Virus record (IMG/VR): IMGVR_UViG_3300000116_004747
Location: 1 to 30,889 of that record
DNA: 30,889 bases
Source of the DNA: a virus
Direction: 5' to 3' (one strand)
The translations under genes and the position numbers were made by a program. Positions 15,508 to 22,483 of the stretch are shown one piece after another. The notes beneath the pieces were generated by a model. It saw nothing but the letters and a program-made list of their open reading frames with translations, did not search any database and was not told the DNA's origin. Positions within the stretch are counted from its first letter, which is position 1. Each line of letters opens with the position of its first letter.

Positions 15508-16415
15508 ATTGTTTAATTACAGGCGGAGCAGGACATATAGGATCTCACCTCGCTCTTCGTTTACACGAAGAAGGTCACGATGTCGATATCATTGATAATA
15601 TATCGATTGGTAAGAGGGACGCTATAAAGGATCTAACCGATAACGGTTGGGTTGGGAAATATGTAAAAGCAGACATAAAAGATCCTCGAATGGTAGCGTA
15701 TGCATTGCAGCAAAATAAGTACGACATATGTTTTCACTTAGCAGGATATACCGTACCGAACGAATCGACAGAAAATCCAATAGTATACTATGAAAATAAT
15801 CTTTCTTCATTCCCTCAGTTTTTATCTTCTTTAATTTTTCATGGAGTAAAAAGAATAGTAACCTGTCGTTCATCCTGTTACAAATCATGTCCATACGGAA
15901 TGTGTAATGATGTAATACAGAGAATGGTAGAGGATGTTTCTGCGGTTACTCCCGAACTAAAATATTCTTCTTTTCTTCTACCCGAAGTGGTAGGAAATAA
16001 TATTGAGGGAAAGATTGGCGATTATGGTTTTGATAAGAAGAATAAATTAATTCCAAACTGTATGTCTGCATCTGCAAATTTAAAACCCAATGTTACTGTA
16101 AAAAATGGAGCGGATATTTGTCACCTTATTCATGTTGATGATGTCATAGAGGTATTACTGAATGCTTTGACTGATACCGAAAATTGTCACCATGAAATAG
16201 AATGTGGTGTGGTTGCAACAAAAAGAGAAATTGTTGAGTCTTGTATAAAAGTTACCGCCGGTAGATATCCATTCATAGAAGAAGAATATGACGAGGATGT
16301 GGAGTTTATAACTCAAACCAATTCTACTGGCAACAAACAAGCCAGTATAACTTTCCTAGACACAATCACAAAATCAACTTGGAATTGGATAAAGAAAGTT
16401 AAGAATTTACCTTGA
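15504..16415 (+). CDS. GalE-like NAD-dependent epimerase/dehydratase, active-site Lys missing
   Basis: 303 residues from ATG 15504, overlapping the methyltransferase stop. The N-terminal Rossmann fold is intact (ITGGAGHIGSHLALRL, 5-20; DNISIGKRD; FHLAGYTVPNE) and closely follows UDP-sugar 4-epimerases, as does ENPIVYYENNL. The active site is not normal. The usual S-x-S...YxxxK array is compressed to CRSSCYKSCPYGMCND (121-136), so Tyr131 is present but the Lys four residues later is Asn135. The loop between the Ser and Tyr is about 15 residues shorter than in GalE. It may bind a nucleotide sugar without standard catalysis, or use another mechanism. It lies among replication genes, as a sugar-cluster outlier. 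Confidence 0.82.
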   Translation: MNCLITGGAGHIGSHLALRLHEEGHDVDIIDNISIGKRDAIKDLTDNGWVGKYVKADIKDPRMVAYALQQNKYDICFHLAGYTVPNESTENPIVYYENNLSSFPQFLSSLIFHGVKRIVTCRSSCYKSCPYGMCNDVIQRMVEDVSAVTPELKYSSFLLPEVVGNNIEGKIGDYGFDKKNKLIPNCMSASANLKPNVTVKNGADICHLIHVDDVIEVLLNALTDTENCHHEIECGVVATKREIVESCIKVTAGRYPFIEEEYDEDVEFITQTNSTGNKQASITFLDTITKSTWNWIKKVKNLP

Positions 16416-16439
16416 CACATCTAAAATATGTGGTATAAT
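16412..16439 (+). promoter_or_regulatory. Sigma70-type promoter for the gene at 16446 (leaderless geometry)
   Basis: Perfect TTGACA (16412-16417), a 16-base spacer, and perfect TATAAT (16434-16439) with a TG extension at 16431-16432. The ATG at 16446 is six bases downstream, so +1 coincides with the start codon. The -35 box overlaps the stop of the GalE-like gene. No ribosome site is present. Confidence 0.9.
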
Positions 16440-16445
16440 TTATAC

Positions 16446-16946
16446 ATGTCCAAAAAGAAAAAAACCAAGAAGAAGATTTCAAAGACGAGTGTTCGAAAAA
16501 CATGGGAAAACGGCGATAACCCAATTGGGTTGAATCTCATTTCTCCAATGTCATATGAAGATTACATGAAAGCCGGACTTGAGATTATGTCTAAGAGATT
16601 TCAGATTCGAACTTATAAACTAGCAAATGAAGATGATTATCCCGGATTCCTTCGAGGAAGAGATCTTCGTATTCAGGTGTGGTTCGATAAGAAGTACACA
16701 GGTTATGAACTTATAATTGAGGTTCCGTTCTGGTTACAGTCAAACCGTAATAAAGAAGATCGTTTGTATATGAGACAGGCAGCAAATGTGCATCTCAAAA
16801 CTATACATGAACAAGTAGAACAGGCAAAGAAAAAGTTCAACAAGAGTAGTCCCAAGACTACCAAGAAGAAGACTACCAAGAAGAAAAGAACAGTCAAAAT
16901 TGGAACCACACAAAAAGCATTCGAGAATGCAAAGAAAAGCAAATGA
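16446..16946 (+). CDS. Lys-rich basic protein with own promoter, function unknown
   Basis: 166 residues. An in-frame ATG at 16428 lies inside the promoter, so the start at 16446 is preferred. The protein is strongly basic at both ends: MSKKKKTKKKISKTSVRK at the N-terminus and TTKKKTTKKKRTVK in the tail (about 144-157), like histone-type tails that contact nucleic acid. Between them is a globular region of about 100 residues (MSYEDYMKAGLEIMSKRFQI, DLRIQVWFDKKYTGYELIIE, MRQAANVHLKTIHEQVEQAK) of mixed beta and helix. No family is recognised. Its stop overlaps the rnh start, so it is probably the first gene of an rnh-45 transcript. Nucleic-acid binding is inferred from charge only. Confidence 0.83.
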   Translation: MSKKKKTKKKISKTSVRKTWENGDNPIGLNLISPMSYEDYMKAGLEIMSKRFQIRTYKLANEDDYPGFLRGRDLRIQVWFDKKYTGYELIIEVPFWLQSNRNKEDRLYMRQAANVHLKTIHEQVEQAKKKFNKSSPKTTKKKTTKKKRTVKIGTTQKAFENAKKSK

Positions 16947-17794
16947 TTTTAATAGACAACAACCAACTAATAATCGCAAATGTTTTTGCTTCAATGAAGC
17001 ACCACAACATCGAAGATGAAACTATACTTCGTCATCTTGTTGTGAACACTTATAGAAATTACAACAGCAAATTCAAGGAAGAATATGGAGACATGATTAT
17101 ATGTCATGACTCTGCCCATTGCTGGAGGAAAGAGTTTTTTCCTCTATATAAAGCAAATAGAAAAATTACTAAGAAAAAGTCCAAGCATGACTGGGACAAG
17201 ATCTTCAATACCATGACAGAGATTCGTAAGGAAATCCAAGACAATTTTCCGTGGAAGAATGTATCTGTACCCAAGACAGAAGCAGATGATATCATTGCTT
17301 GCATTGCTAAGAATTCATCTCCAATGGAATCGGTTGTAATTGTTTCTGCTGATAAAGACTTTCAGCAACTTCAAAAGTATTCCAATGTTAAGCAGTGGAG
17401 TCCCATGAAGCAAGACTATTTGTTGTGTGAGGATCCAGAAGACTACCTGTTAACACATATTATTTCTGGTGATTCTTCTGACGGTGTTCCTAACATTCTA
17501 TCAGACGACGATACTTTTGTTGTTGACGGTAAAAGACAAAAACCATGCGGTAAAAAGAAGATAGAAATTTTCAAAGATAGATATCTTAAAGAGAATAGCA
17601 TTGATGATGATGTTCGCAAAAACTGGAGTCGAAATGAGAAGATGATTAATTTTGATTTGATTCCAGAAAATATTCAAAATGAAATTATGAAAGAATTCAA
17701 CAAGGAACACAACGGAGAAAACAAAAATATTTTTCAGTATCTCGTAGACAACAAACTAATTAAACTACTAGAATGCATTGAAGAATTGTATTAA
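16943..17794 (+). CDS. rnh: RNase H / 5'-3' exonuclease, T4 Rnh-like (FEN family)
   Basis: 283 residues (T4 Rnh is 305). This family removes RNA primers and adjacent DNA from lagging-strand fragments. The acidic metal ligands line up: Asp5 (LIDNNQ), Asp56 (CHDSAHCWRKEF), the block TEADDIIACIA (Glu113, Asp115, Asp116), SADKDFQQLQ (Asp137, Asp139), and the helix-hairpin-helix start SGDSSDGVPN (Asp177, Asp180). The FPLYKANRK segment is the conserved helical arch entry. It overlaps the upstream gene by four bases and lies just before the clamp gene, consistent with a replication operon. Confidence 0.93.
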   Translation: MILIDNNQLIIANVFASMKHHNIEDETILRHLVVNTYRNYNSKFKEEYGDMIICHDSAHCWRKEFFPLYKANRKITKKKSKHDWDKIFNTMTEIRKEIQDNFPWKNVSVPKTEADDIIACIAKNSSPMESVVIVSADKDFQQLQKYSNVKQWSPMKQDYLLCEDPEDYLLTHIISGDSSDGVPNILSDDDTFVVDGKRQKPCGKKKIEIFKDRYLKENSIDDDVRKNWSRNEKMINFDLIPENIQNEIMKEFNKEHNGENKNIFQYLVDNKLIKLLECIEELY

Positions 17795-17801
17795 TCATAC
17801 G

Positions 17802-17993
17802 ATGGCAAAGAACAAAAGAAAAAATAAACAGAAAGGTAATCAAAATAGTTTTCATCATGAAGATTATTATGATCTTAGAAATACCACAAAAAGACCTGCG
17901 AAACATAAGCGAGTAAAGGATAAGAAATATCTTAAAGATGCAATTCGAGGAGACATTGATCTAGATTCTTATCACGAATATAATGGTAATTGA
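17802..17993 (+). CDS. Small basic protein between rnh and gene 45, function unknown
   Basis: 63 residues from ATG 17802; an in-frame TTG at 17778 is possible, but it would begin inside rnh. The sequence is very basic and polar (MAKNKRKNKQKGNQNSF; KRPAKHKRVKDKKYLKDAIR), with an acidic Tyr-rich end (DIDLDSYHEYNGN). There is no clear ribosome site, so expression may depend on coupling to rnh, which ends 8 bases earlier. The protein has no hydrophobic core of note and may be disordered. No family is recognised. Confidence 0.65.
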   Translation: MAKNKRKNKQKGNQNSFHHEDYYDLRNTTKRPAKHKRVKDKKYLKDAIRGDIDLDSYHEYNGN

Positions 17994-18012
17994 TTTAAAT
18001 GGAGACTATATT

Positions 18013-18714
18013 ATGGAAAGCACAATGACACCAACTAAAATTTCAAACGAAACCCTAGATGTATTGAAGAACTTTTCTTCGATTAATTCTAACATTCTTG
18101 TCAAGGAAGGGAATGTACTAACAACAATTTCTCCCGTAAAGAATGTTATGGCAGAAGCAACTGTACCAGAATCATTTGATCAGAAGTTTGGTATCTGGGA
18201 TCTGAATAAGTTCCTTGGTACAATCTCTCTGTTCGAAGATCCGGAATATATGTTCGAAGAAAAGTGCGTAACAATTAGTTCGAGTAATAACAACTCTTCG
18301 GTTCGTTACTATTATTCAGAACCTTCACTTCTTACTACAGTAAACAAGCAAATCAACATGCCAGAATCAGTGGTTACTTGTTCAATTACCCAGAAAGTAT
18401 TCAATGAAATTCTAAAGGCATCATCTGTACTTCAAGTGAGTGATATTGCAATTCGATCTAATTCTGATGAACTTGAAATTGTAGCACTTGACAAGAAGGA
18501 CAAGAGTAGTAATAGTTACTCAATTACACTCGATCACCTTCCCGCAGGGGGACCTGAGTTTTCTTTCTTCTTTAAGTCAGAAAATCTAAAGATGCTTTCG
18601 GGTGATTATGATGTAAGTATCAGCGATAAGGTAGTTAGTCAGTTTACCAATATCAATCGTAGTTTGAAGTACTGGGTAGCACTAGAATCAGACTCATACT
18701 ACCAAGCATCATGA
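18013..18714 (+). CDS. 45: Sliding clamp, gp45-like
   Basis: 233 residues (T4 gp45 is 228). The start at 18013 is preferred to an in-frame ATG at 17983, because GGAG at 18001-18004 lies eight bases upstream and the family begins near the helix ISNETLDVLKNFSSIN. Other gp45 features are NSNILVKEGNVLTTISP, the FGIWDLNKFLGTISLF segment, and the C-terminal LKYWVALESDS. The trimeric ring tethers DNA polymerase and, in T4, activates late transcription through gp55 and gp33. The stop overlaps the start of a sugar-enzyme gene rather than gene 44. Confidence 0.95.
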   Translation: MESTMTPTKISNETLDVLKNFSSINSNILVKEGNVLTTISPVKNVMAEATVPESFDQKFGIWDLNKFLGTISLFEDPEYMFEEKCVTISSSNNNSSVRYYYSEPSLLTTVNKQINMPESVVTCSITQKVFNEILKASSVLQVSDIAIRSNSDELEIVALDKKDKSSNSYSITLDHLPAGGPEFSFFFKSENLKMLSGDYDVSISDKVVSQFTNINRSLKYWVALESDSYYQAS

Positions 18715-19619
18715 ATACTTTAGTAACAGGTGGAAGTGGATTAGTAGGATCCTGCATCACTGGAACGCATAAACCCCGTTCCAGTGATGTCAACTTGCTA
18801 GACTTTGATTCTGTGTTATCATATATTAAAGACAATGATATAAGACAAATAATTCATTGTGCTGCTCGGGTGGGTGGTGTGAAAGAAAATACCGACAAAC
18901 CCGGAGAGTTCTTTTATGAAAACACACAGATGACATTGAACATATTAGAGGCAGCAAGAATTTGTAATGTTGAAAAGGTAGTATGTGTGTTGTCAACTTG
19001 TATTTTTCCTGCTGAAGCAACATACCCAATTACAACAGATCAGATCCACTTAGGTGAACCACACAAATCAAACTATGGATATGGTTATGCCAAGCGTATG
19101 ACAGAAGTTAATGCTAGAGCATATAGAGATCAGTATGGTATGAATATTGTTACAGTTGTTCCGTGTAATGTGTATGGTAAAGGTGACAATTTTAATGTAA
19201 GCAGTTCTCATGTTATTCCCGGATTGATTCATAAGTATTATCTTGCATCAAGAGATGACACAGATGTTACGATCTGGGGAGGCGGACTAGCAAAAAGAGA
19301 ATTCATATACAACAAGGATCTTGGTAGAATTATAGATTGGGTAGTTGAGAATTACAACGATACAGAACCTCTTATAATTTCACCAGATGAAGAAATTAAT
19401 ATTGCAAGTCTTTCTAATAAAATTGCATCAATTTTTAAGTTTTTTAATACTATTCTGTTTGACAATTCAATGCCCGATGGTATGATTAGAAAACCATCGG
19501 ATAACACAAAACTTAAGGGTTTACTACCAGACTTTTCTTATACATCTATAGAGGATGGACTAGAAGAAACCATCCAGTGGTTTACTGATAATTATGATAA
19601 AGGAAATGTTAGATTATGA
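18711..19619 (+). CDS. GDP-L-fucose synthase-like (WcaG/ColC family) epimerase-reductase
   Basis: 302 residues, ATGA-coupled to gene 45. This SDR-family enzyme converts GDP-4-keto-6-deoxy-mannose to GDP-L-fucose; a close homologue, ColC, makes GDP-L-colitose. The cofactor site is TGGSGLVGS (6-14). The conserved HCAARVGGVKEN (49-60), LSTCIFP (94-100) and NYGYGYAKRM with Tyr124 and Lys128 form the active site. VGGVxxN and the cysteine in STCIFP are typical of the GDP-fucose synthase family. The next gene is a ColD-like dehydratase, which makes the colitose route attractive. A 13-bp perfect hairpin lies within its early codons. Confidence 0.92.
   Translation: MNTLVTGGSGLVGSCITGTHKPRSSDVNLLDFDSVLSYIKDNDIRQIIHCAARVGGVKENTDKPGEFFYENTQMTLNILEAARICNVEKVVCVLSTCIFPAEATYPITTDQIHLGEPHKSNYGYGYAKRMTEVNARAYRDQYGMNIVTVVPCNVYGKGDNFNVSSSHVIPGLIHKYYLASRDDTDVTIWGGGLAKREFIYNKDLGRIIDWVVENYNDTEPLIISPDEEINIASLSNKIASIFKFFNTILFDNSMPDGMIRKPSDNTKLKGLLPDFSYTSIEDGLEETIQWFTDNYDKGNVRL
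18755..18789 (+). repeat. 13-bp perfect inverted repeat within the early coding region of the fucose synthase-like gene
   Basis: CATCACTGGAACG (18755-18767) is exactly complementary to CGTTCCAGTGATG (18777-18789), with a nine-base loop CATAAACCC. It starts 44 bases after the ATG. There is no following T tract, so it is not an intrinsic terminator. Confidence 0.85.
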
Positions 19620-20785
19620 CGACTATGAAGAATTGGAAGTTGATGGATGATGCCATCACTCAAGAACAAAGAGAAAAACTATCTGATTTTTGCTTGAACA
19701 GCGATAGGTTTTCTCAAGGTGAAGAGGTGAGAAAGTTCGAGGAACAGTGGAGTAAATGGCAAGGATGTAAGTATTCTGTGTTCTGCAATTCTGGTTCCTC
19801 TGCAAACTTTTTGATGGTGCAAGCAGCAAGAGAACTGTGGGCGCCTCACCCCGGAGCAACTTGGGTTTCACAGGCATGTACATGGGCGACTACAGTTTCA
19901 CCCATCATGTTGTCGGGTGACAATCTACAACTCTGCGATGTAAGTATTCCTTCTCTCGGACCAGACAAAAAGAATCTAGAGCAGGTCTTTAAGGAGGGTT
20001 GTTGGGACGGTGATTGTCCACGTTATCTTTTCCTTGCACATCTTCTGGGGTTCCCTGCAATTGATGATGAAATCCTACAGTTGTGTGAATACTATGGAGT
20101 TACACTTCTTGAAGATTGTTGTGAGTCTCATGGTGCTACGTTTAAGGGTACTAAGATTGGTAATTTCGGAGACATGTCTTCGTTCTCTTTCTACTACGGA
20201 CACCACATGACAACCATTGAAGGTGGAATGGTATGTACCAACCACTCTGGACTTTATGAAAAACTTCTACTTCTTCGTTCTCACGGACTTCTCCGTGAAC
20301 TACCAAAGGAAGCACAAGAAGATTACAAGGACATGGTGGTAGATGATAACTTTACGTTTATGCTGCCTGGATATAATATGAGATCAACTGACTTCAATGC
20401 AGTTCTTGGTCAAATGCAACTGAAAGATCTGGACAAGCACAATGATATTCGAATTAAAAACTTTGACAAGTTTGCCTCTACTCTAGATCCGGAGAAGTAT
20501 CATGCTGATTTCAGAACCGAAGGTAATTGCAGTTTCTGTTTCCCTGTGATTACTAAGAATGGAAATGTACAGGATATAAGAAAAACTCTAGAAAGGGAGG
20601 GTGTAGAAACTAGACCAATTATTGCAGGTAATCTGTATAGACATCCGTTCATGAATAGAGTAAACCAAAAGAGGTTTGACACCAATGCAGAATTGGTACA
20701 CCAGAATGGATTTTATATTGGAAATAACCATTCGGTTCGGGTAGAAGATGTAGACTGGCTTACTGACTTGTTGAATAAAAATTGA
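19616..20785 (+). CDS. ColD-like PLP-dependent sugar 3-dehydratase (DegT/DnrJ/EryC1 fold)
   Basis: 389 residues, ATGA-coupled to the fucose synthase-like gene. The fold is that of sugar aminotransferases (FSQGEEVRKFEEQW, FCNSGSSANFL at 56-66, LLEDCCESHGATF at 164-176). However, the lysine that normally holds PLP is replaced by histidine: SFYYGHHMTTIEGGMV, with His196 at the Lys position (codon CAC at 20201). This Lys-to-His swap defines ColD (GDP-4-keto-6-deoxy-mannose 3-dehydratase) and RfbH/E1, which remove the 3-hydroxyl instead of transaminating. With the neighbouring ColC/WcaG homologue, GDP-colitose synthesis is the best inference. A GDP-mannose 4,6-dehydratase is not in the window. Confidence 0.9.
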   Translation: MTTMKNWKLMDDAITQEQREKLSDFCLNSDRFSQGEEVRKFEEQWSKWQGCKYSVFCNSGSSANFLMVQAARELWAPHPGATWVSQACTWATTVSPIMLSGDNLQLCDVSIPSLGPDKKNLEQVFKEGCWDGDCPRYLFLAHLLGFPAIDDEILQLCEYYGVTLLEDCCESHGATFKGTKIGNFGDMSSFSFYYGHHMTTIEGGMVCTNHSGLYEKLLLLRSHGLLRELPKEAQEDYKDMVVDDNFTFMLPGYNMRSTDFNAVLGQMQLKDLDKHNDIRIKNFDKFASTLDPEKYHADFRTEGNCSFCFPVITKNGNVQDIRKTLEREGVETRPIIAGNLYRHPFMNRVNQKRFDTNAELVHQNGFYIGNNHSVRVEDVDWLTDLLNKN

Positions 20786-20800
20786 TATGGAGTGTATAGT

Positions 20801-21754
20801 ATGAGTGTAGCAGAAGTAACAAAAGACTTTTTGTGGGTGGAGAAGTATCGACCTAGCAAAATTGAAGATTGCATTTTACCAAAGGACATCAAGGATACCT
20901 TTCGGGGTATTGTAGATTCGGGTGAATTGCAAAATCTACTTCTTTCGGGTGGTGCAGGTTGCGGAAAGACAACCATTGCAAGAGCCTTATGTAATGAAAT
21001 GGAATCAGATTGGATTATTGTCAACTGTTCAGAAGACGGTAACATCGATACTCTGAGAACGAAGATCCGTAATTTTGCCAGTAGCGTATCGATTGGCGGA
21101 GGAAACAAGGTAGTCATTCTTGATGAGTTTGATTACGCAAATGCACAGAGTATGCAACCTGCACTTCGTGGTTTCATCGAAGAGTTTGCAAACAACTGTA
21201 GGTTTATTCTGACCTGCAACTTCAAGAATCGGATCATCGAACCCCTCCATTCCAGATGTACTAATGTCGAGTTTAGAATTCCCAATTCAGAAAAACCCAA
21301 AATGGCAGCAGGGTTTCTAGAGAGAATCGAATTTATTCTCAATGAAGAAGGTGTCCAATACGAACAACGAGTCCTTGTTGAACTCGTAATGAGACACTTT
21401 CCTGACTTCAGAAGGGTAATCAATGAGATACAAAGGTATTCGGTAGCAGGAACTATTGACATTGGAATTTTGTCCAAGGTGGGTAGTGTTAAGATCAACG
21501 AACTTACTGCGGCGATGAAGTCGAAGAAGTTTCCGGATGTTCGTAAGTGGGTTGTTGAGAACCTAGATAATGATCAGACACGAATCTTTCGAAAGATATA
21601 TGATGGTTTGTATGAAACCATTGAACCACAAAGTATCCCTAGAGCAATTCTTGTTCTTGCGGAATACCAGTATAAGTCTGCATTCGTAGCAGATCAAGAA
21701 ATTAATCTTACAGCATGTTTAACAGAACTTATGATGGAGTGTGAATTCAAATGA
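20801..21754 (+). CDS. 44: Clamp loader large subunit, gp44-like (AAA+)
   Basis: 317 residues (T4 gp44 is 319). The start at 20801 follows GGAG at 20789-20792; an in-frame GTG at 20792 lies on top of that site. AAA+ motifs are complete: LWVEKYRPS at the N-terminus, Walker A GGAGCGKT (50-57), Walker B VVILDEFD (104-111), sensor 1 LTCN (137-140) and the SRC arginine finger (151-153). Four gp44 with one gp62 load the clamp on primer-template junctions. It is separated from gene 45 by two sugar genes, which is unusual, and its stop overlaps the GroES-like gene. Confidence 0.96.
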   Translation: MSVAEVTKDFLWVEKYRPSKIEDCILPKDIKDTFRGIVDSGELQNLLLSGGAGCGKTTIARALCNEMESDWIIVNCSEDGNIDTLRTKIRNFASSVSIGGGNKVVILDEFDYANAQSMQPALRGFIEEFANNCRFILTCNFKNRIIEPLHSRCTNVEFRIPNSEKPKMAAGFLERIEFILNEEGVQYEQRVLVELVMRHFPDFRRVINEIQRYSVAGTIDIGILSKVGSVKINELTAAMKSKKFPDVRKWVVENLDNDQTRIFRKIYDGLYETIEPQSIPRAILVLAEYQYKSAFVADQEINLTACLTELMMECEFK

Positions 21755-22059
21755 ATAAACTTAAAGGATTTAAACCACACGGTGATTGCGTAGTCATCGA
21801 ACTTTGCGAAAAGAAAACAGAGTTTGATAAGATCATCTATGAAGACAAGAAGAATATTCCTTGGGTAAAGGGTAGAGTTCTGTCTATTGGTAGAGGTGTA
21901 AAGGATCACAATGGAAACGTATATCCTTGTGATTTTAAAGTACACGACTATGTTGTATTCGACAAAACAAAGGGCGTAGAATCCTATGAAGGATTGGCTG
22001 TTGTTAAGGTACAATCTGTCATTATGGTAGTAGATAAAGATACAGAGATTTCGGGATGA
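21751..22059 (+). CDS. GroES-like co-chaperonin, possible gp31 counterpart
   Basis: 102 residues, ATGA-coupled to gene 44 and to gene 62. The pattern follows GroES over most of its length: FKPHGDCVVIELCE at the start, VKGRVLSIGRGVKDHNGNVYP (compare GxVLAVGxG...G...P), FKVHDYVVFD (compare VKVGDxVxF), YEGLAVVKVQSVIMVV at the end. The segment between the first strands (KKTEFDKIIYEDKKNIPW) would be the mobile loop that contacts GroEL; it lacks a plain GIVL but has hydrophobic FDKII. T4 gp31 (111 residues) replaces GroES so that GroEL can fold gp23. A host-derived GroES role is also possible. Confidence 0.82.
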   Translation: MNKLKGFKPHGDCVVIELCEKKTEFDKIIYEDKKNIPWVKGRVLSIGRGVKDHNGNVYPCDFKVHDYVVFDKTKGVESYEGLAVVKVQSVIMVVDKDTEISG

Positions 22060-22439
22060 AATTAGGAGATTATCTAAAAGCAATAAATACGACTAAGGAA
22101 CCCTTGATGGATTCTGATGATCAGTTTATAGAACGGGATTATACTCCGTTTGTTGTGAATCGGTGCTTGTCCTTTTTCCCAGACACGATACTGCAAGCGA
22201 ATGAAATGAATGTCAGATCTTCTGTCGATAAGAAGATGCAATTTGATTTTCTCTCTTCTACAATCAGGAAAGGACGTAGATATAGTCCTTGGATCAAGGA
22301 AACTTTACCCGATGATATTGAAATAGTAAAGGAGTATTTTAATTACAGCAACAAAAAAGCCAAAGAAGCACTAGATGTTTTGACTGATGGTGATATAGTA
22401 AACATCAAAAATAAACTCTCAAAGGGCGGAAAAATATAA
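22056..22439 (+). CDS. 62: Clamp loader small subunit, gp62-like
   Basis: 127 residues, shorter than T4 gp62 (187). The recognisable block is RDYTPFVVNRCLSFFPDTIL followed by QANEMN (about 27-52), a hallmark of the family in T4-like phages; the remainder is helical and charged (YSPWIKETLPDDIEIVKEYF). It sits downstream of gene 44 as expected, with one GroES-like gene between. The reduced length is probably natural for a minimal form rather than a truncation, since the frame ends cleanly before regA. It is the single non-ATPase subunit of the loader. Confidence 0.88.
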   Translation: MKLGDYLKAINTTKEPLMDSDDQFIERDYTPFVVNRCLSFFPDTILQANEMNVRSSVDKKMQFDFLSSTIRKGRRYSPWIKETLPDDIEIVKEYFNYSNKKAKEALDVLTDGDIVNIKNKLSKGGKI

Positions 22440-22442
22440 ATA
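22435..22442 (+). promoter_or_regulatory. Late-promoter-like box upstream of regA
   Basis: Exact TATAAATA overlapping the gene 62 stop codon and lying about 40 bases before the regA ATG. It is a good consensus match in the right orientation, but a TAA stop within an A/T-rich end can create this octamer by chance. Confidence 0.45.
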
Positions 22443-22483
22443 GTATGAATTAATAAAATGCCATTTATATAAAGGATGTGAGC

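Noticed and set aside
16428-16445. Upstream in-frame ATG for the Lys-rich protein
   Set aside because: This ATG lies between the -35 and -10 boxes, so the promoter could not produce it; the start at 16446 fits.
22082-22088. ATAAATA within the first codons of gene 62
   Set aside because: It lacks the leading T and sits downstream of the gene's own start codon, so it is most simply coding sequence.
22056-22439. Truncated gene 62
   Set aside because: It is shorter than in T4, but the frame begins with a coupled ATG and ends cleanly, with the conserved central block present, so a natural short form is more likely.
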